DNA of 64,000 nt from contig CABYWQ010000001.1 of assembly GCA_902522775.1 (NCBI GenBank), positions 375,020-439,019 of the forward strand, in the 5' to 3' direction. Positions 34,960 through 43,749 of this stretch are shown here, in pieces. A model generated the notes under the pieces. The model did not search any database. It was not told the DNA's origin and saw only the letters and a list, made by a program, of their open reading frames with translations. Each line of letters starts with the position of its first letter. The first letter of the stretch is position 1. The DNA is from Eutrophosalina sp902522775. GTDB taxonomy: Bacteria > Bacteroidota > Bacteroidia > Flavobacteriales > Flavobacteriaceae. A program made the position numbers and the translations under genes.

Positions 34960-36650
34960 TATTCAAGTCTTATATCTGCGACGGATGATCCACTTGGAAC
35001 CATTGGAAATACATTTTCTTCCTTTTCAATCACAACTTCTAAGAGGTATGGGCCATCATGCTTTAGCATTTTTTTTATTCCACTATCTAAATCTTTTCTT
35101 TTATCAACTTTACTTGCCTCAATAAAATATCCTTTTGATATTGCTACAAAATCAGGATTAATCATTTCAGTAGAAGCATACCTTTTTTCAAAAAATAGCT
35201 GTTGCCATTGTCTAACCATACCTAGAAAATTATTATTAAGAATGATGATTTTTACGGCAGTATTGTTTTGATAAATTGTACCTAATTCTTGAATAGTCAT
35301 TTGAAATCCACCATCACCTATGACAGCTATAACCTCTCTTTTTTTATCACCGATTTTTGCTCCAAAAGCTGCTGGTAATGCAAACCCCATTGTTCCTAAA
35401 CCGCCAGATGTTATGTTTGATTTACTTAGGTTAAATTTCGTATACCTACAGGCAACCATCTGATGTTGACCAACATCAGTTACTAATATTGATTCACCGT
35501 TTGTATTATTATTTACATATTTAATTACTTCAGCCATTGAAATTCCACCATCATTTTTATTGTATTCTTTATCAATTACTTTTTTAAATTCAATATCATT
35601 CAATTTTCTAAATTTATTGACCCAGGAATCATAACTTTTTTTCTTAATCAATGGAAGAACCTTTTTTAATGTCTTCTTTACATTTCCAAGCACTGGTACA
35701 TCAACTTTAACGTTTTTGTTTATTTCTGCAGGATCTATTTCAAAATGAATGACTTTAGCTTGTTTAGCATAAGTTTTTAAGTCTCCTGTTACTCTATCGT
35801 CAAATCTCATTCCTATAGCAATTAACAAATCACATTCATTTGTTAATTTATTGGGCCCATAATTTCCGTGCATGCCTAACATTCCGACATTTAGAGGATG
35901 ATCTGTAGATATAGCTGATAATCCAAGAATTGTCCATGCGGCTGGTATCCCGGATTTATTTATAAAATTTAAAAATTCATTTTCTGCATTTCCTAAAATT
36001 ACTCCTTGTCCCCAAACTATAAATGGTTTTTGAGCATTGTTTATGAGATCTGCGGCACTAGTCAAGGATTTTTCATTGATAATAGGAACTGAAACATAAC
36101 TTCTAATTTGTTTACATTTATTATATTCAAATCTTTCTAATACTTCAAACTGAGCATCTTTTGTTATATCAATTAAAACAGGACCTGGTCTGCCTGTCTT
36201 TGCAATGTAAAAAGCTTTAGCAAAAATTTCTGCTATTTCTGATGCTTTAGTTATTTGATAATTCCATTTTGTAACCGGAGTAGAAATCCCAATAATGTCT
36301 GTTTCTTGAAAAGCGTCGGAACCAAGAAGATATGATGCAACTTGACCAGTAATACATACCATTGGTGTAGAATCAATTTGAGCATCAGCAATTCCAGTTA
36401 CTAAATTTGTTGCGCCTGGTCCTGATGTAGCTATTGCAACACCAACTTTTCCTGATGTTCTTGCATAACCTTGTGCAGCATGAGTTGCACCTTGCTCATG
36501 TCTTACTAAAATATGATTTATTTTTTCTTCAAATTTATATAATTCATCATATACTGGCATTATAGCTCCTCCTGGATATCCAAAAAGAATATCAACACCC
36601 TCATTAATTAAAGACCATATTACAGCCTCTGCTCCAGAAATATTTTTCAA
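34959..36650 (-). CDS. ilvB: Acetolactate synthase large subunit
   Basis: The 563-residue thiamine-dependent enzyme shows the catalytic Glu loop in HEQGATHAAQGYAR, FQETDIIGIS, the FAD-associated middle domain, and the ThDP motif GDGGFQMTIQELGTIYQNN (key motif GDGGFQM). It condenses two pyruvates, or pyruvate with 2-oxobutanoate. The start is TTG at 36648-36650 (MKNISGAEAVIW), 12 bases after ilvD; homologues begin at the same place. Confidence 0.95.
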   Translation of the reverse strand: MKNISGAEAVIWSLINEGVDILFGYPGGAIMPVYDELYKFEEKINHILVRHEQGATHAAQGYARTSGKVGVAIATSGPGATNLVTGIADAQIDSTPMVCITGQVASYLLGSDAFQETDIIGISTPVTKWNYQITKASEIAEIFAKAFYIAKTGRPGPVLIDITKDAQFEVLERFEYNKCKQIRSYVSVPIINEKSLTSAADLINNAQKPFIVWGQGVILGNAENEFLNFINKSGIPAAWTILGLSAISTDHPLNVGMLGMHGNYGPNKLTNECDLLIAIGMRFDDRVTGDLKTYAKQAKVIHFEIDPAEINKNVKVDVPVLGNVKKTLKKVLPLIKKKSYDSWVNKFRKLNDIEFKKVIDKEYNKNDGGISMAEVIKYVNNNTNGESILVTDVGQHQMVACRYTKFNLSKSNITSGGLGTMGFALPAAFGAKIGDKKREVIAVIGDGGFQMTIQELGTIYQNNTAVKIIILNNNFLGMVRQWQQLFFEKRYASTEMINPDFVAISKGYFIEASKVDKRKDLDSGIKKMLKHDGPYLLEVVIEKEENVFPMVPSGSSVADIRLE

Positions 36651-36662
36651 TTTTTTAAATAA

Positions 36663-38333
36663 TTAAGTAGTTATACATCCATTTGAAGCATCAGATACTA
36701 ATTTTGAATATTTTGATAGTACACCATCAGAAATATTTAATTTTTTTACACTCCAATTCTTTTTTCTTTTTTTAAGATTTTCATCACTAACAAGAACATT
36801 TATCTCGTTTTTTTCAGCATCAATAATAATAATATCATCATTTTTAATTAATGCAATATTTCCACCAACATAGGCCTCTGGGCTTATGTGGCCTACAACA
36901 AAACCATGGGTTCCACCAGAAAATCTTCCGTCAGTTATTAAGGCAACATCTTTTCCTAGACCAGCTCCAACAATTGCAGAAGTGGGTTTTAACATTTCAG
37001 GCATTCCTGGTCCACCTTTGGGACCTTCATACCTAATAACAATAACATTTCCTTTTTTAATTTCACCATTGCTTATCGCATTGTTTGCTTCACTTTCTGA
37101 ATTGTATACCTTAGCTGAACCTTTAAAGTACAAACCTTCTTTTCCAGTAATTTTTGCTACCGCTCCATTATTAGCTAAATTTCCATACAAAATTCTAATA
37201 TGACCTGTTTCTTTGATTGGATTATTTAGTGGCATTATTATTTTCTGGTTTGATTTAAGATCTTTTACATCTTTTAAGTTTTCAGAAATTGTTTTTCCTG
37301 TAACTGTTAAACAATCTCCATCCAACATTTTATTGTCTAGCATAAATTTCATTACAGCAGGAATTCCTCCAATATTGTGTAAGTCTTCCATAAGAAATTT
37401 TCCACTTGGTTTTAAATCAGCTAAAAATGGTGTACTTTCAGATATTCTTTGAAAATCATCAATTGAAAAATTAATATTGGCTGTTTTACAAATAGCTAGA
37501 ATATGTAGAACTGCATTCGTTGAGCCACCTAAAACAGTAATTAATTTTACAGCATTTTCAATAGATTTTTTTGTTAAGATATCTAAAGGTTTAATATCAT
37601 TTTTAATTATGTTAATAATTGAGCTAGATATTTTTAATCTTTCTTCACTTTTATCTGCACTGATAGCAGGATTAGATGAATTATAAGGTAATGATAATCC
37701 CATAGCCTCAATTGCAGACGCCATGGTATTAGCAGTGTACATGCCACCACATGCACCTGGACCTGGACAAGATTTACTTATCACATTTTCATAATCTTTA
37801 TCAGAAATTTTTCCGGAAACTTTTTGACCCCAAGCTTCAAATGCTGAAACGACATCAAGTTTTTTACCTTTATAACATCCAGGAGCGATTGTCCCTCCAT
37901 ACACTAAAATTGAAGGACGGTTTAATCTAATCATTGCCATCAAAGCACCGGGCATATTTTTATCACATCCAACAACTGAAATCAAAGCATCATAGGACAT
38001 TCCGTTAACTACTGACTCAATAGAGTCAGCAATTAAATCTCTGGACGGTAATGAATATTTCATTCCTTCTGTTCCCATTGATATACCATCGCTTATTCCA
38101 ATAGTATTAAAAATTAGAGGAACTGCAAGTTTTGAATTTATAGATTCTTTAATTTTAAGTGATAAATCATTCAAGTGCATATTACAAGGGTTGCCTTCGT
38201 AACCAGTACTAGCAATTCCTATAAAAGGCTTTTTAAAATCATCTTTTTTTAATCCAATAGCATGCAACATTGCTTGTGCAGCCGGTTGGGATCCAGGTCT
38301 TGTAATTACTTTACTGTACTTATTTAAATCCAT
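36663..38333 (-). CDS. ilvD: Dihydroxy-acid dehydratase
   Basis: The 556-residue iron-sulfur enzyme has the three cluster-binding cysteines in GNPCNMH, VGCDKNMPG and GPGACGGMYT, plus the C-terminal TDGRFSGGTHG and GHISPEA motifs. It dehydrates dihydroxy acids to the branched-chain 2-keto acids. It is the first gene of the operon ilvD-ilvB-ilvN-ilvC-ilvA-gapN-like. Its ATG at 38331-38333 is only 7 bases behind a strong intrinsic terminator on the same strand, so expression must depend on read-through. Confidence 0.95.
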   Translation of the reverse strand: MDLNKYSKVITRPGSQPAAQAMLHAIGLKKDDFKKPFIGIASTGYEGNPCNMHLNDLSLKIKESINSKLAVPLIFNTIGISDGISMGTEGMKYSLPSRDLIADSIESVVNGMSYDALISVVGCDKNMPGALMAMIRLNRPSILVYGGTIAPGCYKGKKLDVVSAFEAWGQKVSGKISDKDYENVISKSCPGPGACGGMYTANTMASAIEAMGLSLPYNSSNPAISADKSEERLKISSSIINIIKNDIKPLDILTKKSIENAVKLITVLGGSTNAVLHILAICKTANINFSIDDFQRISESTPFLADLKPSGKFLMEDLHNIGGIPAVMKFMLDNKMLDGDCLTVTGKTISENLKDVKDLKSNQKIIMPLNNPIKETGHIRILYGNLANNGAVAKITGKEGLYFKGSAKVYNSESEANNAISNGEIKKGNVIVIRYEGPKGGPGMPEMLKPTSAIVGAGLGKDVALITDGRFSGGTHGFVVGHISPEAYVGGNIALIKNDDIIIIDAEKNEINVLVSDENLKKRKKNWSVKKLNISDGVLSKYSKLVSDASNGCITT

Positions 38334-38340
38334 TTAAAGT

Positions 38341-38367
38341 AAAAAAAAACTCCATATACATGGAGTT
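38341..38367 (-). terminator. Intrinsic terminator in the ilv leader (candidate attenuator)
   Basis: On the minus strand AACTCCAT and ATGGAGTT form a perfect 8-bp stem with a 4-base loop (GTAT), followed by a T-run reaching 38341. It lies inside the leader of ilvD, 7 bases before the start codon, with no upstream gene on that strand that it could terminate. Position therefore argues for conditional termination rather than operon end. Confidence 0.7.
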
Positions 38368-38402
38368 ATTAAGTAAATATAGTATTTATGTTTTTAATTT
38401 TC

Positions 38403-38420
38403 TATTATTAACTAATAATA
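38403..38420 (-). other. Second hairpin in the ilv leader
   Basis: TATTATTA and TAATAATA are self-complementary arms with a two-base centre between the candidate leader peptide and the terminator. It could be the pause hairpin or part of an antiterminator; the strand AGTTAATAA within it can pair with TTAATAACT at the base of the terminator with one mismatch. A/T-only hairpins also arise by chance here. Confidence 0.35.
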
Positions 38421-38425
38421 TCTTG

Positions 38426-38455
38426 TTATATTGAAAATAAATATAATTTTATCAT
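38426..38455 (-). CDS. Candidate leader peptide of the ilv operon
   Basis: A nine-codon frame, ATG at 38453-38455 to TAA at 38426-38428, encodes MIKLYLFSI. Four of nine residues are Ile or Leu, the products of the operon. It starts 8 bases after a TTTTG-N19-TATTTTTT promoter-like pair and ends upstream of a hairpin and a terminator, the order expected for ribosome-mediated attenuation. It overlaps the 5' end of the divergent aldehyde dehydrogenase gene. In AT-rich DNA such codons are frequent, so this rests on position as much as content. Confidence 0.35.
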   Translation of the reverse strand: MIKLYLFSI

Positions 38456-39849
38456 ATAAATTGAAAAAATATCAAAAAATATATAAAAACCAAAAGCTAT
38501 TTTTTAAATCCAAAAAATCATTTTTAATTTCTTACAGAATAAATTCACTTAAAAAATTAAAGAGAAATATAATAAAGTATGAAGATGAAATTTTTAAAGC
38601 TTTAAATGATGATTTAGGAAAAAGTCAAGCTGAAACCTATTTTTCAGAGATATCATTACTTTATAATGAAATTAATCTTTCTTTGAAATACATAAAAAAA
38701 TGGTCATCCAAAAAAAGAGTATCATCCTCTATGATTAATTTTCTTTCATCAGACTATATTTTGCCAGAGCCATATGGTGTTATATTAAATATTTCACCGT
38801 GGAACTATCCTTTTCAACTTGCAATATCTCCAATTATTGGTGCAGTTTCTGCTGGAAATACTGTTGTACTCAAACCGTCTGAATATTCAAAAAACACTTC
38901 AATACTACTAAAAAAAATTATTAATGAAAGCTTTGATAAAAAACATGTAGATGTAGTGCTCGGTGGACCTGATGTTGGTTCTGATCTTTTGGATTTGAAA
39001 TGGGATTACATTTTTTTTACTGGAAGCACTCAAATTGGAAAAATTGTTGCTAAAAAAGCTGCAATTAATCTGACACCAACTACTCTTGAACTTGGTGGAA
39101 AAAATCCGTGTGTGGTTGATGAGAAAGTTAATTTAAAAGTTGCTGTAAAAAGAATAGTTTGGGGTAAGTTTTTAAATTGTGGTCAAACTTGTATTGCTCC
39201 AAACTTTATTTTATGCCACAAAAATAATAAGCATAAATTCATTAATTTGATGATAGATAGGCTTAAAAATATATATAATTCAGACTCTAATAACTCAATA
39301 AATTATTCTAGAATTATAAGCTCAAAACATGTTGAAAGATTAAAAGATTTAGTTAAGGGAAGTAAAGTGGTTTATGGTGGTAGGTTTAATATCAAAAATA
39401 AATTTTTTGAACCAACAATTGTTGAAATCACAAATCTAAAAAACAAACTTCTCGACGAAGAAATTTTTGGTCCAATACTTCCGATTGTTCAATACAATGA
39501 TGAAAGTGAATTATATGACATATTAAATAATTATAATAATCCACTAGCTTTCTATGTTTTTACAAATAGAAAGAAATTTGGAGAAAAATTAATGAAAAAC
39601 TTTTCTTTTGGAGGTGGTGCAATTAATGATACAATTGGACAAATTGTAAATCATAGATTGCCTTTTGGTGGAATTGGAGATTCAGGTTATGGTAAATATC
39701 ATGGAAAAGAATCTTTTAATACTTTTAGTCATTTTAAGCCATATATTAATAAATCAAAATTCTTTGATATAAATTTGAAATACAAAGTTGATGAAAAATC
39801 ACTTTCATTTAGAATTATGAAAAAAATTTTTAGATACATAAGAATATGA
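38431..39849 (+). CDS. Aldehyde dehydrogenase (family 3-like)
   Basis: The 472-residue ALDH has EPYGVILNISPWNYPFQL (key motif NISPWNYPF), GNTVVLKPSE, FTGSTQIGK, the catalytic glutamate in LELGGKNP, the catalytic cysteine in NCGQTC and the C-terminal LPFGGIGDSGYGKYHG typical of class 3 ALDHs, with a hydrophobic/basic C-terminus. It oxidises fatty or aromatic aldehydes; the true substrate is unknown. The start is uncertain: TTG 38431 (5 bases after TATCTTG) or TTG 38461, the latter closer to the usual distance before the KLFF segment. The ilv leader runs antisense across this start region. Confidence 0.85.
   Translation: MKINIILSYKLKKYQKIYKNQKLFFKSKKSFLISYRINSLKKLKRNIIKYEDEIFKALNDDLGKSQAETYFSEISLLYNEINLSLKYIKKWSSKKRVSSSMINFLSSDYILPEPYGVILNISPWNYPFQLAISPIIGAVSAGNTVVLKPSEYSKNTSILLKKIINESFDKKHVDVVLGGPDVGSDLLDLKWDYIFFTGSTQIGKIVAKKAAINLTPTTLELGGKNPCVVDEKVNLKVAVKRIVWGKFLNCGQTCIAPNFILCHKNNKHKFINLMIDRLKNIYNSDSNNSINYSRIISSKHVERLKDLVKGSKVVYGGRFNIKNKFFEPTIVEITNLKNKLLDEEIFGPILPIVQYNDESELYDILNNYNNPLAFYVFTNRKKFGEKLMKNFSFGGGAINDTIGQIVNHRLPFGGIGDSGYGKYHGKESFNTFSHFKPYINKSKFFDINLKYKVDEKSLSFRIMKKIFRYIRI
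38464..38495 (-). promoter_or_regulatory. Candidate promoter of the ilv operon leader
   Basis: Minus-strand TTTTG at 38495-38491, exactly 19 bases, then TATTTTTT at 38471-38464. Spacing is ideal for the Bacteroidota primary sigma factor, though the last base of the -7 box is not G. It lies within or just upstream of the start of the divergent aldehyde dehydrogenase gene. Confidence 0.4.
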
Positions 39850-40571
39850 TTAATGATTTTAATGAAGTTATAAAATCTAGAAGATCAGTAAGGGATTTTT
39901 TAAATAAAAATATTAATATTTTAACTGTAAAAAAATGTATTAAAAATGCAACTCTAGCGCCCAACAGCAGTAATCTTCAATTGTGGGAATTTTATCATGT
40001 TATTAATTCTGAATTAAAAGTAAATATATCTAAGGCTTGTTTTAATCAACCCGCTGCAAAAACAGCTAATCAATTTGTAATAATTGTAACTAGAAAAGAT
40101 TTATGGAAATCTAGAAGAGATTTTAATTTAAATTTTATTCTAAATAAATTTAAAGATTTGGATGATAAAAAATCAATTAGAAAAAAAAAGAATGCAATTA
40201 ATTATTACAAATTATTAATTCCTACTTTGTATGGAAACTTTTTGAGAATAACAGGGTTTTTAAAATATATAAATGTATCTATGATAGGCTTTTTTAGGCC
40301 AATGTATAGGGAGGTAACTTCTTCAGATTTAAGAGTTGTTGTTCATAAAAGTGCCGCACTAGCTGCGCAAAATTTCATGTTGAGTATGAGTTCATCGGGC
40401 TATGATACATGTCCAATGGAGGGCTTTGATTCCGTTAGAGTTAAAAAAATACTCAATCTTCCTAGTTCAGCTGAAATAAATATGATTATTGGTTGTGGAA
40501 TTCGATCTGAAAAGGGTGTTTATTCAGAGCAGTTTAGAGTTCCTTTCAAGGAAGTTTATTTTGAGAAGTAA
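39846..40571 (+). CDS. Nitroreductase-family protein
   Basis: The 241-residue protein has the FMN-binding N-terminal motif IKSRRSVRDF, then NATLAPNSSNLQLWEFYHV (key motif APNSSNLQ), ALAAQNFMLSMSS and a C-terminal IIGCGIRSEKG. Nitroreductase-family enzymes use FMN and NAD(P)H on nitroaromatics, quinones or enoates; the physiological substrate is unknown. A middle insertion rich in basic residues (about 95-140) may be a membrane-contact loop. Its ATG overlaps the stop of the aldehyde dehydrogenase (ATGA), so they are co-expressed. It overlaps convergent dsbD by 26 bases. Confidence 0.85.
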   Translation: MINDFNEVIKSRRSVRDFLNKNINILTVKKCIKNATLAPNSSNLQLWEFYHVINSELKVNISKACFNQPAAKTANQFVIIVTRKDLWKSRRDFNLNFILNKFKDLDDKKSIRKKKNAINYYKLLIPTLYGNFLRITGFLKYINVSMIGFFRPMYREVTSSDLRVVVHKSAALAAQNFMLSMSSSGYDTCPMEGFDSVRVKKILNLPSSAEINMIIGCGIRSEKGVYSEQFRVPFKEVYFEK

Positions 40572-42495
40572 AAAAATTTAATCCATCATTCAACCAGTTT
40601 TTGTAGGTTTCAGTATCTGTATACTGAATTGGTGAATTTAAAATGTTTAGCTCTGGTGAAATCAATACATAATATGGTTGAGAGTTAATTTTAAAATTTA
40701 GAGTTTGAAAAGCTGACCATTTTTCACCTACTTTTTCTAATATTTTTTTATTACCATTTTTATCTCTCAATGTTATTATATCATCCCCTAAGTTAGTTCT
40801 GTCATCAACATATAATGATATTAAGATGAATTTATTATTAATTAAATCATAAACTTCAGGATCTGACCAAGTATTCTCCTCAACCCTTCTGCAGTTTGCA
40901 CAAGCCCATCCAGTAAAATCTAGTAAAATTGGTTTATTAAACTTTTTACTTAATTCTAATCCCTTATCAAAGCTTTTATAACAATCTAAGGACAATGGAC
41001 AATCATTATCAACTTCATAGATTGAATAAAATTGAGGAGGTAATAAACCACTTAAAAAACTAAGTTTAGTTTCAGAGTTTTCAGTAAGAGATTTAGATAT
41101 AAAAAGAGCAGATAATATAAAGAGAGCAGCAACAAGAGATTTTAAACTTATAATTAATGAAAAACTTTTTCTAAGATCTTTTAAAAGATAAATTCCGCAT
41201 GCAAAAAATATTATTGCCCAAATTAAAACAAAAACTTCTCTTTTTAAAATACCCCAACCTTGAACTAAATCAACATTTGATAAAAACTTAAATGCTAGTG
41301 CTAATTCAATAAAGCCTAAAACTACTTTTACAGAATTTGTCCATGACCCTGACTTTGGTAATTTGCTTAATACATTTGGAAAAAAAGCTAACATAGTAAA
41401 TGGTACTGAAAGAGCTAAACCAAAACCTAACATTCCATAAGTAAGATCAATAGAACCTCCATCTCCTGAGATACTTCCAACAAGTAGAGTTCCTAATATT
41501 GGTCCTGTGCAAGAAAAGGAAACTAAAACAAGAGTTAGAGACATAAAAAAAGTAGATAGCAATCCCTTTGAAACATTTGATTTAGAATCTGCACTATTAA
41601 CCCAAGAGTTAGGTAAAGTAATTTCAAATAATCCAAAAAGTGAAAGAGCAAAAACTATAAAAATTATAAAAAACAAAAAATTTAAAACTGGACTTGTAGA
41701 TATTTGATTGAGAATTTCAGGGTTAATATTTTCTAAAAAATAAAAAGGAATACTTAACGACAAATAAATCAAAATAATAAACAAGCCATATGATATCGAG
41801 TAAAATTTTGAATTTTCATTTTTTGAAGAAAAGAAAGAAACAGTTAATGGAATCATAGGAAAAACACATGGTGTTAATAATGCTAAAAAGCCTCCTACAA
41901 GACCTAATAAAAGAATATTAAGTCGTCTTGAAAAGCTATTATCACTAACTAAAGAGATGTTATTTACTATTAATTCTTTATTCCCAAAATCTTTTATCAA
42001 ATCACTACTTACAGAGTTGTAATCGAAAGATTTTAAAGAAATAAATGAATTCGATTTTAAATTAAATTCTAAACTAACATCTCTAAATATGCAAACTCTA
42101 TCATCACAAACTTGATAAAAAAGTTTCTGATTAATAATATCATTTGAATAATTTTCTTTTAATGTTACATCTTGATAATAGGTTATTTCATCAATAAAAT
42201 AGGATTGATCCATATTGAATATTGGATCAAACTTGGTTATTGGTATTGGTTCAACAACGTTACCGTAAAAACTGAATAAAGATTTATCAGAAAATATAAA
42301 CTCAGTAGGAAGAGCTCCTCCGTCTGGAAGACTTTGTGCATATAACCTCCACCCTTTTTTGATTACACCTTTAGTAACAAGTGTATACTCATTATTTCCA
42401 TTATCGATAACACTTGTTGACCAACTTATTGGATTATTCTGTGAATAATTAAAATTGATTAAAAAAAGTAAAATTAAATAGAGACTTTTAAACAT
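40546..42495 (-). CDS. dsbD: Thiol:disulfide interchange protein DsbD
   Basis: The 649-residue protein has the three DsbD parts: a signal peptide and periplasmic alpha domain with the cysteine pair in QVCDDRVCIF, a membrane domain of about eight segments with the redox cysteines in LLTPCVFPMIP and VSFSCTGPILG, and a C-terminal thioredoxin domain with WACANCRRVEENTW. It moves electrons from cytoplasmic thioredoxin to periplasmic acceptors. The start overlaps the tilS 3' end by 22 bases; the signal peptide (MFKSLYLILLFLINFNYS) supports this start. Confidence 0.93.
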   Translation of the reverse strand: MFKSLYLILLFLINFNYSQNNPISWSTSVIDNGNNEYTLVTKGVIKKGWRLYAQSLPDGGALPTEFIFSDKSLFSFYGNVVEPIPITKFDPIFNMDQSYFIDEITYYQDVTLKENYSNDIINQKLFYQVCDDRVCIFRDVSLEFNLKSNSFISLKSFDYNSVSSDLIKDFGNKELIVNNISLVSDNSFSRRLNILLLGLVGGFLALLTPCVFPMIPLTVSFFSSKNENSKFYSISYGLFIILIYLSLSIPFYFLENINPEILNQISTSPVLNFLFFIIFIVFALSLFGLFEITLPNSWVNSADSKSNVSKGLLSTFFMSLTLVLVSFSCTGPILGTLLVGSISGDGGSIDLTYGMLGFGLALSVPFTMLAFFPNVLSKLPKSGSWTNSVKVVLGFIELALAFKFLSNVDLVQGWGILKREVFVLIWAIIFFACGIYLLKDLRKSFSLIISLKSLVAALFILSALFISKSLTENSETKLSFLSGLLPPQFYSIYEVDNDCPLSLDCYKSFDKGLELSKKFNKPILLDFTGWACANCRRVEENTWSDPEVYDLINNKFILISLYVDDRTNLGDDIITLRDKNGNKKILEKVGEKWSAFQTLNFKINSQPYYVLISPELNILNSPIQYTDTETYKNWLNDGLNFFTSQNKLP

Positions 42496-43736
42496 TTACC
42501 GTTTTTTACTAAATTTCTTCTATCAGCTCTCAAACCAACAATCCAAAGCACTTCATTTTTTGAATCAGACAGAATCCATTGATTTTGTTTATCGAAAATT
42601 GACAATTTTTGATCTTTAAAAAATTTACTTAATTTTTTTTTACCTTTCATTCCTGTTGGATAAAAAAAATCACCCCTAATCCATTTTCTTAACTTGAGAG
42701 GTTTTTCAACGTTTTCACTTATACAAATTTCATTCCTTTTTGAATGAGAAGCATTTTTTAAAGAAGTTATTTTAATATTTATTGGCAACTTATTAATACC
42801 ATTTTCTAAAAAAAATTCCTCTTTATCATTAATTTGATTTCTTTTTATAATAATTTGATCCCTATTGGATAATATGGAATGAGAATTTGATTTAATTAAT
42901 TTTCCAGTAGATGATTTAAAAATTTTTAAAAGTTCTAATTTATTAAAAAAACCATATTTTTGAAAGTAATCCAACTCAAAGGAATTTATATCAAAAGAAA
43001 GCCAAAAACATTTTTTTGTTGAAAGATTTCCAGAATTATCAACATTAAAAAACTTTGAGAGTTCAATATCAAAATAACTATTCATAATAGTATTTTCGAG
43101 ATTAGATATTTTAAATAGATTTCTAAAATTTTCTCTGTATAGACAATTATTTTTTTTAAATATTGGAATAATTAAATTCCTGATTTTATTTCTACTGTAT
43201 TTGTTTTCAATATTTGATGAATCAATTCTCCACTTTAAATCATTTTTGATTGCATAATTAATAATTTCTTCTTTTGTTAATTCTAATAGCGGTCTTACGA
43301 CATAATTATTAAACTCTTTGATTCCTAAAAAAGTATTATTTTTTTTTCCTCTCTGTAAATTCAAAAAAATTGTTTCGATATTATCATCAATATGATGTGC
43401 TGTTAGTATGTAATCGTACTTATATTGAGTTTTAATTTTGTTTAAATATTCATATCTTATTTCTCGTGCTATACTCTGTATTGATTTTGTGTAATTAGAT
43501 AAATCGTATGATTTTGAATAAAAATTTAATTTATTAATCGTAGAATATTTTTTTAGAAATAATTGATCATCATCACTTTCTTTCCCTCTTAACTTATAAT
43601 TAATATGAACAATTGAATAATTTAAATTAAATTTTAGTAATAGATCACATAAAACCATACTATCAACACCACCACTTACTGATACTAGTAATTTTTTGTT
43701 TGAAATTTTATATTTATTTAAAAATTTTGAAAGCAT
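42474..43736 (-). CDS. tilS: tRNA(Ile)-lysidine synthase
   Basis: The 420-residue protein has the PP-loop SVSGGVDS (residues 19-26), HINYKLRGKESDDDQ, TAHHIDDNIETI and RPLLELTKEEI, followed by the C-terminal substrate-binding domain with RKWIRGDFFYPTGMKGKKKLSKFFKD (key motif GDFFYPTGMKGKKKL). It makes lysidine at C34 of tRNA-Ile(CAU), so that AUA codons, which are abundant in this AT-rich genome, are read as isoleucine. Full length. Confidence 0.93.
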   Translation of the reverse strand: MLSKFLNKYKISNKKLLVSVSGGVDSMVLCDLLLKFNLNYSIVHINYKLRGKESDDDQLFLKKYSTINKLNFYSKSYDLSNYTKSIQSIAREIRYEYLNKIKTQYKYDYILTAHHIDDNIETIFLNLQRGKKNNTFLGIKEFNNYVVRPLLELTKEEIINYAIKNDLKWRIDSSNIENKYSRNKIRNLIIPIFKKNNCLYRENFRNLFKISNLENTIMNSYFDIELSKFFNVDNSGNLSTKKCFWLSFDINSFELDYFQKYGFFNKLELLKIFKSSTGKLIKSNSHSILSNRDQIIIKRNQINDKEEFFLENGINKLPINIKITSLKNASHSKRNEICISENVEKPLKLRKWIRGDFFYPTGMKGKKKLSKFFKDQKLSIFDKQNQWILSDSKNEVLWIVGLRADRRNLVKNGKCLKVSI

Positions 43737-43749
43737 GATTTCAAATATA

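Noticed and set aside
36851..37686. Several plus-strand frames of 60-105 codons inside ilvD
   Set aside because: They are shadows of the opposite strand of a conserved enzyme.
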